From Candidatus Zixiibacteriota bacterium (lineage in GTDB: Bacteria > Zixibacteria > MSB-5A5 > GN15 > PGXB01): 64,000 bases of DNA. Each line of letters begins with the position of its first letter. Positions within the stretch are counted from its first letter, which is position 1. This document shows, piece after piece, positions 8,601-16,643 of this stretch. The notes below the pieces were generated by a model. That model saw only the letters and a list, made by a program, of their open reading frames with translations. It did not search any database and was not told the origin of the DNA. The stretch is taken from contig JAFGAL010000002.1 in NCBI GenBank assembly GCA_016933695.1, forward strand, positions 159,607 to 223,606, given 5' to 3'. The position numbers and the translations under genes are program-made.

Positions 8601-9545
8601 ATGAAAAATCTGTCGGACATCGTAACCGGAATACGCAAAAGTGTCGTGCCGCATCTCCGGCCAAGCAATATGCGCGATTTTGTGGCGCACTATCTCGGCG
8701 GTTTGTATCGCAATGTCGATCGTCACCATACGTTCCTCATGGCCGGGGGGCTGGCGTTTTCCCTGTTCACCTGTATCATTCCGCTGATACTCATCATATT
8801 TTCGGTTCTCGGGGTGGTGCTGGAAAAGCCGTTTATCACGCAAAAGATTGATGAGTTCATCGACCGCGTTATTCCCTACGAGCAGTACGCCGATTATGTC
8901 AAGGAGATGGTTTTCAGCCGGGTCACCGAATTTCGTCTGTATAAAAGCATCGCGGGGGTTATCGGTCTGGTGGGATTGCTGTTTGCTTCGAGCGGGTTGT
9001 TCAGCAGTATGCGCACGATATTAAACACCATATATCGGGCCGGCTCCAACGGCACAGTGCTGACCGGCAAAGCGCGTGATTTTGGGTTGATCCTTCTGGT
9101 GCTGATGTATGTGGTGTTATCGACCACGATATTGCCGACAGTCGATATAATCCTGCAATTCGCCGGGCAGTTTGAATTCCTGAGTGTTTTGGATTTCCGA
9201 TTGCTGGAAGATATTGCCGTGAAGGCGGTTTCGTTTCTGGTGATTTTCGGGGCGTATTTAATTATGTATTTCGCCGTGCCGCAAACCAAACTTCCCAAAC
9301 GGGTGGTTTTGATCAGCGCCCTGTCCGCGGCGGTATTATGGGAGATTGCCAAGCAGTTGTTCAGTTTGTATCTGGCGAATGTCGTTTCGATACGAAAAAT
9401 ATACGGTACCTATGCCCTGCTGGTCGTCACCGCTTTTTGGATATATTATTCATCCATCGTGTTTATTATCGGGGCCGAGATCGGCCAGCTGTCACGCGAG
9501 CGCAAGCGAATCAAACGTCTCAAAGCCCTGCAGAGAATGACCTGA
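8601..9545 (+). CDS. YihY/BrkB-family inner-membrane protein
   Basis: 314 residues with about six membrane spans. The segment DRHHTFLMAGGLAFSLFTCIIPLILIIFS (key residues H-T, AGGLAF, P) is the YihY/BrkB family opening, and PQTKLPKRVVLISALSAA and YGTYALLVV-FWIYYSSIVFIIGAEI complete the typical pattern. Once described as RNase BN, the family is now treated as membrane proteins of uncertain, perhaps transport-related, role. No Shine-Dalgarno precedes the ATG; the promoter places the transcription start next to it. The C-terminus is short and basic (RERKRIKRLKALQR). It is convergent with the receiver gene. Confidence 0.85.
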   Translation: MKNLSDIVTGIRKSVVPHLRPSNMRDFVAHYLGGLYRNVDRHHTFLMAGGLAFSLFTCIIPLILIIFSVLGVVLEKPFITQKIDEFIDRVIPYEQYADYVKEMVFSRVTEFRLYKSIAGVIGLVGLLFASSGLFSSMRTILNTIYRAGSNGTVLTGKARDFGLILLVLMYVVLSTTILPTVDIILQFAGQFEFLSVLDFRLLEDIAVKAVSFLVIFGAYLIMYFAVPQTKLPKRVVLISALSAAVLWEIAKQLFSLYLANVVSIRKIYGTYALLVVTAFWIYYSSIVFIIGAEIGQLSRERKRIKRLKALQRMT

Positions 9546-9573
9546 CGCAATTGCGCACATGTCGTCGCGCAGT

Positions 9574-10065
9574 CTATTTCTCCTCGTCGTCGAGCTTTCT
9601 CATCTCCCTGAGAATACTCAAGGCACTCGATCCGGTTGCCAGCCGGGCGATTTTATCCATCCGCGCCTGGTCGGATTGGAATTTTTTGTTTAATCGTGCT
9701 TCGTAGGCCTGCCTGAGGGTATCAAGCAGTTTTTCAAGCTCGTACGGTTTCGGCAGATAGCTGAATGCCCCCAGCTTGGTGCATTCCACCGCCGAATCCA
9801 TCGACCCATGACCGGTCAGGATAATGACCTCAAGGTACTTATGCTCTTTTTTCAACACCGCAAGCACTTCAGTGCCGTCCATGCCCGGCATTTTCAGATC
9901 AAGCAAGGCGAGATCGAACTTGCCGGATTGAGCTGCGGCCACCGCCTCCTGTCCGTTCGATGCCTTGGTGACATCGAAGCCGCGCATTTCCAGCCGTTGT
10001 GCAATCGAGTTGAGAAACTTCACTTCGTCATCGACGATGAGAAGTTTGATCTGTTTTTCATCCAT
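9574..10065 (-). CDS. single-domain response regulator
   Basis: 163 residues from the ATG at 10065, with AGGAT upstream. Residues 7-125 are a receiver domain: acidic pair in VDDE (12-13), phosphoacceptor D56 in LLDLKMPGMDG, switch Thr in ILTGHG, and Lys in LPKPYE. The last 40 residues form a charged tail without a DNA-binding or enzymatic domain. It is the last gene of a four-gene minus-strand operon, 17 bases after the receiver-transporter gene, and presumably takes phosphate from the same kinase. It may act as a phosphate sink or through protein contacts. Confidence 0.88.
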   Translation of the reverse strand: MDEKQIKLLIVDDEVKFLNSIAQRLEMRGFDVTKASNGQEAVAAAQSGKFDLALLDLKMPGMDGTEVLAVLKKEHKYLEVIILTGHGSMDSAVECTKLGAFSYLPKPYELEKLLDTLRQAYEARLNKKFQSDQARMDKIARLATGSSALSILREMRKLDDEEK

Positions 10066-10082
10066 AGTGTCTATCCTGTATT

Positions 10083-12116
10083 TTAAAAACCGATAAATCT
10101 CCAGTATCCCATAAACGTCCACGCCCAGAGTACGATAAATGAGAGAATCAGTACGACGGTTCCGTGCTTGAGAAAATCTCCCAGCGTCACCAGTTGTTCA
10201 CCGGTGGCCGGATCCTTGGCCAGCGCATAGGCAATGGCATTATTGGGTGTTCCGATAATCAACATATGGGCAAACGATGAGGCGAAGGCGGTCGCAAATC
10301 CGACCATCCAGGGATGGGTTCCGGAGATAGTCGCCATCGGGATGGTAATCGGGCCGATCGCCGACACGGTCGCGCCGTCACTCATGAAATTGGTGGTTAA
10401 TCCGGTAAACAGGCTGACCGCTATCGCCAACCCCTCGCCGCTTTTCAAGAATCCCGGCAGGATGCTGATAAAGCTGTCGGCCAGATACAGAGCCGCTCCC
10501 GATACGGCCAGCCCCTTGCCGAGGGCACAGGCGCTGGCATACAGTGCCACCACGTCCCAGGGTATCCCGGCGATATCCCGCCAGCGAAGAATACGGAAGA
10601 TATTCAGAATCACAATACACAGGATAACCGGTCCACCCATGCCGTAGATGTCGGATGTGGTCACCCAGAGCAGGATCAACAAAATCAGCGTTGCCGCGGT
10701 GATATATTCGTTTTTATTCATCGGGCCGATCCTTTCGGCGGCCTGACGAACCATCAGGGACACATTCAGCTTTTTGACTTTCAGTTTGGAACGAAACATT
10801 AAAAAGAAGTACCCCCCGATGACCAGCGCCATTACCGGAACAAACGGCAAACCGTATTTCACCCATTGTCCGAAGGTCGGGGCCATCCCGTAGTCGGTGA
10901 GGATACCCAGCATAACCGCATTACGTCCGCCGGCCGCGGGCGAACCCGGGCCGCCGCAGTTGGCGGCGAAACATAGCGACAGGACAAACATCACCGCCAG
11001 CGCCTTGTCCTGTTTGACACCTGCCGCCCGTATTGACGTGACATACACCATAATAAACAACGGCATGATAAATGCGATCAAAGCATGCTCAGACACGAAA
11101 GAACAGGCAATCCCCAGCATCGGCAGGAACAAGAACAGAAATAACGGCAGATTCTTGGTCGGCCCCAGCAGAAGGAGCCCGATCCGGCGATCCAGCCCGG
11201 TTTTACTGATAGCCGCTGAAATCGCCAGAACACCGAAGATGAATATCACCGCATCCTTGGCGTAAGCCTGGGCAATATCATCCGGTCGCAGAACGCCAAA
11301 GAAATACATGACCACACCGACCATCAGCGCGGTAATCCCGACCGGCACCGCTCCCGAAGCCCAGAACAGGGCGGCCACCACCAGAATCCCCAGTACGATA
11401 CGGGCCTTGCGGGTGGCCTGATCCGGTGTCATCGGTTGCATGGTTTTCTTACCGTCCGCATCGGTTACCGAATTGCTGATTTTATAACTGCGGCTGTAAT
11501 AACTTGCGACATTTTCTCCTTCCCGCATCTGTTTGTAATAGGCATATCCCATATGCGGATCGGTTACGGCCCCGGTTTTCGGCGCCGAAAGCAGGGTCAC
11601 CATACGTTGCGGCGCGGGGAGGAAATTGATCAGCGCGAACAGGAGAACGCCGAGCATGATGATCCCCGGACGCGAATTATGCGAACCTTTCAGCCATTTC
11701 CGGACCGACCCCCGTTCGACATGAACAACCTCATGCCGGGTCATGGCATGGATTTTATCCTCGCGAGCCTGATCGACGACCTCGATAAGTTTTTCGAGAT
11801 CGCACGGTTTTTCAAGATAGGCATAGGCGTCGAGTCGCCCGGTTTCCATGGCAGAATCCATCGTGGCATTGCCGGTCAGCATGATAACCTGCAACTCCGG
11901 CCGGAAGCCTTTGATCTCTTTGAGCGTCTGCTCTCCGCTCATGCCGGGCATTTTACGGTCCAGGATAATGACGTCGATTTCGGAATCCTTGCGGATCAGT
12001 TTGACCGCCTCCTGCCCGCCATCCAGACCGACCGTCTCATACCCGCGCATATTCAGGCGTTTGGTCAGTGATATCCTGAATTGATTTTCATCATCAACGA
12101 TAAGTATTTTTGACAT
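10083..12116 (-). CDS. receiver domain fused to an SLC13/DASS-type transporter
   Basis: 677 residues in one uninterrupted frame, with GGAGATAG upstream of the ATG. Residues 1-125 are a complete receiver: D8/D9, phosphoacceptor D53 in IILDRKMPG, T81 in LTGN and K103 in EKPC. A span follows at about 150-170, then a hydrophilic stretch, then from about residue 240 a multi-span permease. The two re-entrant SLC13 hairpin motifs are visible as NCGGPGSPAAGGRNA and TNFMSDGATVSAIGP. SLC13/DASS proteins move dicarboxylates, citrate or sulfate with sodium; the substrate here is unknown. I infer that phosphorylation of the receiver gates or tunes the transporter. The kinase is three genes upstream in the same operon. 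Confidence 0.9.
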   Translation of the reverse strand: MSKILIVDDENQFRISLTKRLNMRGYETVGLDGGQEAVKLIRKDSEIDVIILDRKMPGMSGEQTLKEIKGFRPELQVIMLTGNATMDSAMETGRLDAYAYLEKPCDLEKLIEVVDQAREDKIHAMTRHEVVHVERGSVRKWLKGSHNSRPGIIMLGVLLFALINFLPAPQRMVTLLSAPKTGAVTDPHMGYAYYKQMREGENVASYYSRSYKISNSVTDADGKKTMQPMTPDQATRKARIVLGILVVAALFWASGAVPVGITALMVGVVMYFFGVLRPDDIAQAYAKDAVIFIFGVLAISAAISKTGLDRRIGLLLLGPTKNLPLFLFLFLPMLGIACSFVSEHALIAFIMPLFIMVYVTSIRAAGVKQDKALAVMFVLSLCFAANCGGPGSPAAGGRNAVMLGILTDYGMAPTFGQWVKYGLPFVPVMALVIGGYFFLMFRSKLKVKKLNVSLMVRQAAERIGPMNKNEYITAATLILLILLWVTTSDIYGMGGPVILCIVILNIFRILRWRDIAGIPWDVVALYASACALGKGLAVSGAALYLADSFISILPGFLKSGEGLAIAVSLFTGLTTNFMSDGATVSAIGPITIPMATISGTHPWMVGFATAFASSFAHMLIIGTPNNAIAYALAKDPATGEQLVTLGDFLKHGTVVLILSFIVLWAWTFMGYWRFIGF

Positions 12117-12139
12117 GATCTATCTCCGAAGCACACCTA

Positions 12140-12688
12140 TTATTCGCTGAGGGTCTTCATGTATTCGGCAACAACCTGACAGAGATCGGACAGCCGCAAC
12201 AATCCCACCACGTCATCTCCGCGGGTCACCAGAATCGACAGGGTTTGCCAGGCCACAATCTTGGTAATGGCCTCTCCCAGAAAGGCGTTTTCGTCGATAC
12301 ACTCCGTCGCCGGGTGCATGACATCTTTCACCTTCAACCCGATTGCCCGTCGGCACAGATTCTCCAGATCATCCTGGAAGAACCGATAGTGATCCATCAT
12401 GGAATTGATGAACTCGGCACTGACCCCGGCGCGGGTGAGTTTGCTGAGATCGCCCAGCACGTTGCGTTTCGGTTCCAGCGCTTTCAAAAAGGCGAGTTGT
12501 CCGAGTTTGCCGACCACTTTTTTATTTTCATCGAGAACCAGCACCGCCCGAAACGGCTGACGCGAGCGGTCGCGCCGGCGCATGGCTTCCTCGAATACGC
12601 CGAGCGCTTCAAGCAGAGTGGCGTTCTGGTCGACCACGCCATACTCGCTTAACGGCACCATGACGTCTTTGACTCGTTTGTTTTGCAT
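12140..12688 (-). CDS. CBS-domain pair protein
   Basis: 182 residues, with GAGAGGTGA ahead of the ATG. Two CBS repeats are visible: residues 5-75 (VKDVMVPLSEYGVVDQNATLLEAL, then FRAVLVLDENKKVVGKLGQ) and residues 117-178 (VKDVMHPATECIDENAFLGEAI, then LVTRGDDVVGLLRLSDLC). Between them lies a helical insert of about 40 residues. CBS pairs bind adenine nucleotides and regulate channels, transporters and enzymes. Its place between the kinase and the receiver-transporter suggests that energy charge also feeds into control of the transporter. No enzymatic domain is attached. Confidence 0.88.
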   Translation of the reverse strand: MQNKRVKDVMVPLSEYGVVDQNATLLEALGVFEEAMRRRDRSRQPFRAVLVLDENKKVVGKLGQLAFLKALEPKRNVLGDLSKLTRAGVSAEFINSMMDHYRFFQDDLENLCRRAIGLKVKDVMHPATECIDENAFLGEAITKIVAWQTLSILVTRGDDVVGLLRLSDLCQVVAEYMKTLSE

Positions 12689-12720
12689 GTCGTCACCTCT
12701 CGCTTGCTATCGGCCCCCTG

Positions 12721-14439
12721 TCATGATTTGCTTTTCGCCGGCAGGACAATGGTAAACGTGCTTCCCCCCCCAACCTCACTGGCCACTTCGATTTTTCCGC
12801 CGAAACTTTTGATAATGCCATAACTGACCGATAATCCCAGCCCGGTTCCCTTCCCCACTTCCTTGGTGGTATAAAACGGCATGAAAATTTTATCCAGTTG
12901 ACCGGATGTCATCCCGCCGCCGGTATCCGCGATCCCGATCCGCACCTGTTTTCCGGTGTTTTCGGTAGTGATGGTGATCGTTCCCGCGGCATTGCCGATG
13001 GCATCGACGGCGTTGTTGATGATATTCAGTACCACCTGCAGAAGCTGATTTTTATCCGTCACCAGTTTCGGGATATGCTCTCCGTACTCACGCACCACGG
13101 TGATATTCGATACGGCAATCTCCGGTCCCAGAATACCATCCACCACCTCATTGAGAATGACGTGTATGTCATGCGGCTTTAAATCCAGTTCGGTCTGCCG
13201 GACAAAACCCAACAATTTACGGGTGATATCACGACACCGAAACACCGACTCCTCGATATTATCCAGGTGCACAACCAGATCCTGCGGCGGCTGGGGATCA
13301 CCGAATTCGGGATTCATTAAATCCTTCATCAATCCCGCCTCCTCCGAGATGACCGCGAGGGGATTGTTGATTTCATGGGCGATTCCGGCGGCCAGTTCGC
13401 CGACCGATGCCAGCTTGGCGGCATGTTCCAACTGCATCCGGGTGCGGTCGGATTCGATCTGGAATTCCACCAGGCGGCGGGATCGATACACAATCATGAA
13501 AACGCCGAACAACAGAAGAAAAGCCGAAATCAAAATCAGGCGAAGTTGTATTCCGGACAGTGACGTGCCGCCGGCCATCGACGATTGTTGTACGATCAGT
13601 GCCCAGTCCGCCGATTTCAGCCAGGAATAACAGTAGTTGATGGTTTGCCCGTCGATTTTTACCTGTTCCACTCCGAGTCGGGGCTCGATCGGCGGCACCA
13701 TCGCCGATGACTCCAACGGCGTTCCCATGTGCGGCGTGACCAGCTGGTAATAGCCGTCACGGTTGACAATCGCGGTAAGCACCTCTCCCGCCCCCTCCAA
13801 CGAAACGATATACTCGTATATCTTGTTCGGACTGAGTGTGGCGCGCAGGACAACGAATTGATCGTTGACAATTCTCCAAACCGCGATCGTGAAATGCGGC
13901 AGTTCGCGAAAACCGAGATAGATATCAGTAATGACGTATTCCTGATTTTGTTCTTTCAGGGTTTGGTACCATGGCTCCGATGCGTAGTTGCGGTTTTCAA
14001 GCGACGGATACGGTCCGGCATACCCCGTTTGAATACCGGTGGAATCGAAAAAACCGACATCCACGAAGGCATCGCTGTTGGAAATCAGTTTTTGGAGATA
14101 TCGCTCCATGCTTTCCGGGGACGGCGGGACCTGGAACTTCGGATCATCGATCAGATTCGAGATATTGACCAATCGCTCCGAAAGGAACAAATCAAGCGTA
14201 TTGGCCTGGTTTTCGGCGACTGCTTTCAGATGCAAACGGCGGCTTTCGGTAACCAGTGCGGTATAGATGAAATAAAAATAGACAATCAGAATCAAAAGCG
14301 GGGCAAGATATGTCAGACCAAGGCGGATAATATGACGCCGCTTGAGATCGCGATAGTGCTCCTCGGGAAACGGCAGTGCGCCCTCAAAAGTCGGGCGTTT
14401 TTTTCTTTCATCCAACGCCACCGACACCCCTGATACCAT
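12721..14439 (-). CDS. membrane sensor histidine kinase with Cache-like periplasmic domain
   Basis: 572 residues, with GAGGA ahead of the ATG. The order is a cytosolic N-terminus, TM1 (about 38-60), a periplasmic sensor of about 235 residues (YASEPWYQTLKEQNQEYVITDIY is dCache-like; key residues W, Y, D-Y), TM2 (299-318), then HisKA with H355 in GIAHEINNP. The ATP-binding domain ends it, with an N box in NIINNAVDAIG, DTGGGM, and GTGLGLSVSYGIIKSFGG. dCache domains usually sense small carboxylates or amino acids, which would suit an SLC13 transporter partner. It heads the operon with the CBS, receiver-transporter and receiver genes. Confidence 0.92.
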   Translation of the reverse strand: MVSGVSVALDERKKRPTFEGALPFPEEHYRDLKRRHIIRLGLTYLAPLLILIVYFYFIYTALVTESRRLHLKAVAENQANTLDLFLSERLVNISNLIDDPKFQVPPSPESMERYLQKLISNSDAFVDVGFFDSTGIQTGYAGPYPSLENRNYASEPWYQTLKEQNQEYVITDIYLGFRELPHFTIAVWRIVNDQFVVLRATLSPNKIYEYIVSLEGAGEVLTAIVNRDGYYQLVTPHMGTPLESSAMVPPIEPRLGVEQVKIDGQTINYCYSWLKSADWALIVQQSSMAGGTSLSGIQLRLILISAFLLLFGVFMIVYRSRRLVEFQIESDRTRMQLEHAAKLASVGELAAGIAHEINNPLAVISEEAGLMKDLMNPEFGDPQPPQDLVVHLDNIEESVFRCRDITRKLLGFVRQTELDLKPHDIHVILNEVVDGILGPEIAVSNITVVREYGEHIPKLVTDKNQLLQVVLNIINNAVDAIGNAAGTITITTENTGKQVRIGIADTGGGMTSGQLDKIFMPFYTTKEVGKGTGLGLSVSYGIIKSFGGKIEVASEVGGGSTFTIVLPAKSKS

Positions 14440-14502
14440 AGCAAGTCCTCACATCCATCGCGTCGATTTAAGTCACAAGCGACGCAGGCATGGTCTGATA
14501 TG

Positions 14503-14531
14503 ATGATACCGGTACCTGCCCGGAAAGTCAA
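14503..14531 (-). promoter_or_regulatory. sigma-70-type promoter of the kinase-transporter operon
   Basis: TTGACT (14531-14526), a 17-base spacer and TATCAT (14508-14503) on the minus strand. The kinase start is 64 bases downstream of the -10. No other feature is seen in the 14440-14618 gap. Confidence 0.7.
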
Positions 14532-14618
14532 TAATAATCGGATGGTAAAAGACAGCCCTGCAATCGGATGTCAAACAACAATTCCATTGACAGCGAACCC
14601 GGATCGAATTGCTTTCGT

Positions 14619-15347
14619 TTACGGAACCAGTCCTTCATGCAGATAGGCAATGCCGTAAGTCAGCGGAAAGGCGCGGATTTCCCGCAGTCCCGCCCCTTCG
14701 AACAGGTTGGAGAGTTCCTCCGGTTTGAGAAATCCGGCAATGGAATCCGGAAGATATTGATATGCCTCACGATTGCCTGAAATCAATCCCCCCAGCCGGG
14801 GAATGATCGTATTCAAATACCAGACAAAAAAACGGCGCATGCGCATGCCGCGCGGAAGTGTCATTTCCAGCACCAGCACCTTCCCCCCGCTTTTTACCAC
14901 CCGTCGCATCTCGGCCAGCGCCCGCGCCCGATCCGGCATATTGCGGAAGCCGAACGCAACCATTGCGGCATCGAAGCGGTGATTGGCAAACGGCAGGTGC
15001 ATGGCGTCGCCGGCAGTATGATGCACCCGCGACACGAGTCCCGCGCGATCGGTTTTGATCCGGGCCAGATCCAGCATCGACCGGACAAAATCCAGCCCGA
15101 TCACTTTTGTCTCCGGTCGACGTTTTGCGACGGCCAACGACAAATCCCCCGTTCCACAGGCGATATCGAGAACCAGACGGGTATCGGCTGGAAGTCGTTT
15201 CACGGTGCGATTGCGCCAGCGAATATCCTGACCGCCTGATAGAAGATGATTGAGAAGATCATAATGAGGGGCGATTGTGCCGAATATCCGCTTTACGGCG
15301 GCAATGCGTTTGTCGGCCGACCAGTTTTCGGGGGAATGTTGATTCAT
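14619..15347 (-). CDS. ubiE: UbiE/MenG demethylmenaquinone methyltransferase
   Basis: 242 residues from the ATG at 15347, preceded by GGGGGAG. An ATG at 15359 lacks a ribosome-binding site. The UbiE family is recognised from FGTIAPHYDLLNHLLSGGQD, the SAM-binding motif VLDIACGTGDL, then VAFGFRNMPDRARALAEM and LPDSIAGFLKPEELSNLFEGAG. The enzyme performs the C-methylation that makes menaquinone (or ubiquinone) from the demethyl form at the membrane. The start overlaps the stop of a 34-codon upstream ORF (ATGA), so its translation may be coupled to that ORF. A consensus promoter lies about 100 bases upstream. Confidence 0.92.
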   Translation of the reverse strand: MNQHSPENWSADKRIAAVKRIFGTIAPHYDLLNHLLSGGQDIRWRNRTVKRLPADTRLVLDIACGTGDLSLAVAKRRPETKVIGLDFVRSMLDLARIKTDRAGLVSRVHHTAGDAMHLPFANHRFDAAMVAFGFRNMPDRARALAEMRRVVKSGGKVLVLEMTLPRGMRMRRFFVWYLNTIIPRLGGLISGNREAYQYLPDSIAGFLKPEELSNLFEGAGLREIRAFPLTYGIAYLHEGLVP

Positions 15348-15448
15348 CCTCTCCCCCATTCATAATAAAACGGCGCAACAGCATCAAACACCCCGAAACG
15401 CGTTGCCGTCAGTGCGGCCGTGCGGTGTATGCCCCACAGCATAATCAT
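15344..15448 (-). CDS. 34-residue leader ORF coupled to ubiE
   Basis: An ATG at 15448 opens a 34-codon frame (ending FDAVAPFYYEWGRG) whose TGA overlaps the ubiE ATG. The ATG lies seven bases after the -10 box, where transcription should start, so this frame would be read from a leaderless mRNA. No family is recognised. It could be a coupling ORF, a regulatory leader peptide or a chance frame. The overlap and the position at the transcription start are what make it notable. Confidence 0.4.
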   Translation of the reverse strand: MIMLWGIHRTAALTATRFGVFDAVAPFYYEWGRG

Positions 15449-15454
15449 CGGATC

Positions 15455-15483
15455 ATTCTACACGACACCGGCATAAATGTCAA
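15455..15483 (-). promoter_or_regulatory. consensus sigma-70 promoter of ubiE
   Basis: TTGACA (15483-15478), a 17-base spacer and TAGAAT (15460-15455) on the minus strand. This is the closest match to the sigma-70 consensus seen in the window. It separates ubiE from the racemase-like gene upstream. Confidence 0.8.
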
Positions 15484-15504
15484 TGGGAATATCCGAGTCG
15501 TTTC

Positions 15505-16554
15505 TCAGAAGGAAAAAAGCGACGGTTCCCGATGATACTGGCGCAGAGCCTCGGCCGTAGCGGGCGATACGGACGCGATCATCGCGGCGATGGCAGTGCG
15601 ATCGTCATCCGACAGTTCCGCCTGTGACACGACCTGTACGTTGAGGACCGTTGTATCGAAACGATTCCGATTGTGATCGTCAAAGAGGAAAGCGCACATG
15701 GCGACATTAGGATCGAGGATGGTCACCGGGCGATCGTACAGCTGTTCAAACGCCTCCTTGAACACATTCGCGGCATAGCCGTAATGGGTGCAACACAACC
15801 CCACCATCGGATGCGCATCATCGGCGATATCCCGCTTCTCTGACGCCTCATAGGCATACATGTCAATCATGGCGCGGGTGATATCGCCGGACGGATCGGC
15901 CTGGATTTCGCTTTCCAGCATGTCGCAGGTTTGCGTGACAATGCGTTCCGGCGCGATACCAAGCGAACACAGGACGTGTTTATGCGTGTTTTGCCCGATG
16001 GTCGTGCCGGTTCCGAGAATAAACACGACACTGGTGCTGTCCGTCTGCAGACGTTCATACATCAAATCCACGCCGAAATCGACAATCCCGACCACCGGGA
16101 TATCGGTGGCACTCGCGAAAGCGGTCTGCGGAGAGATCACTGACAGGGTGTTGCAGGCGATCAGAATGATATCGGGATGATATTTCGCATTCATCCCGGT
16201 CAGGGCGGCATTGAACACTCGCACCTTTTCCGCCGTGCTTTCCATGCTATTGTACGTATGATCGTTATCCGGCAGGGCATTGCAGAACACCAGCTGGACA
16301 CTATCAAACAGGTTCCATTCGCGCAGATTTTTTTCGATACCGGCCATGACCGACAATCCGCCCAAACCGGAATCGGTCACCAGAATCGTGACATTGTTTT
16401 GTTCACAGAAACGCGCCAGTTTTTGCTCCAGTCCGGCATCGGATCGGTCGACGGATTTCCCGCAGGACAGAATCAACAGACCACATGCCAGAATTGTCAC
16501 CGTCGTCGTAATGTAATGCCGGCGATGTTGTTTGATCATAGTACAGAGCTTCAT
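15505..16554 (-). CDS. glutamate/aspartate racemase-family lipoprotein
   Basis: 349 residues from the ATG at 16554 (AGGGAAG upstream). The N-terminus is a lipoprotein signal with LILSC, so C31 would be lipidated. The rest is the MurI fold: TDSGLGGLSV with D61, the first catalytic cysteine C134 in IACNTLS, and the second, C255, in LCCTHYG. Both catalytic cysteines of the two-base mechanism are present. MurI normally works in the cytoplasm for peptidoglycan; a lipid-anchored copy outside the inner membrane is unusual. It lies at the end of a run that starts with poly-gamma-glutamate synthesis genes, so conversion between D- and L-glutamate from the polymer is an attractive inference. Substrate not proven. 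Confidence 0.85.
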   Translation of the reverse strand: MKLCTMIKQHRRHYITTTVTILACGLLILSCGKSVDRSDAGLEQKLARFCEQNNVTILVTDSGLGGLSVMAGIEKNLREWNLFDSVQLVFCNALPDNDHTYNSMESTAEKVRVFNAALTGMNAKYHPDIILIACNTLSVISPQTAFASATDIPVVGIVDFGVDLMYERLQTDSTSVVFILGTGTTIGQNTHKHVLCSLGIAPERIVTQTCDMLESEIQADPSGDITRAMIDMYAYEASEKRDIADDAHPMVGLCCTHYGYAANVFKEAFEQLYDRPVTILDPNVAMCAFLFDDHNRNRFDTTVLNVQVVSQAELSDDDRTAIAAMIASVSPATAEALRQYHREPSLFSF

Positions 16555-16601
16555 GACCACTTCCCTGTTTTCTTTTTGTCAATACCAAAACACAACAGGG
16601 G

Positions 16602-16623
16602 ACGGGGATCGCCCATCCCCCGT
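16602..16623 (-). terminator. hairpin between two secreted-protein genes
   Basis: ACGGGGAT and ATCCCCCGT form a GC-rich stem with a five-base loop, just after the stop of the 16644-19151 gene. Only a weak T-rich tract (TGTTGTGTTTT) follows on the minus strand, so termination would be partial at best. Confidence 0.4.
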
Positions 16624-16643
16624 TGCCACGCGAAATACGGTGG

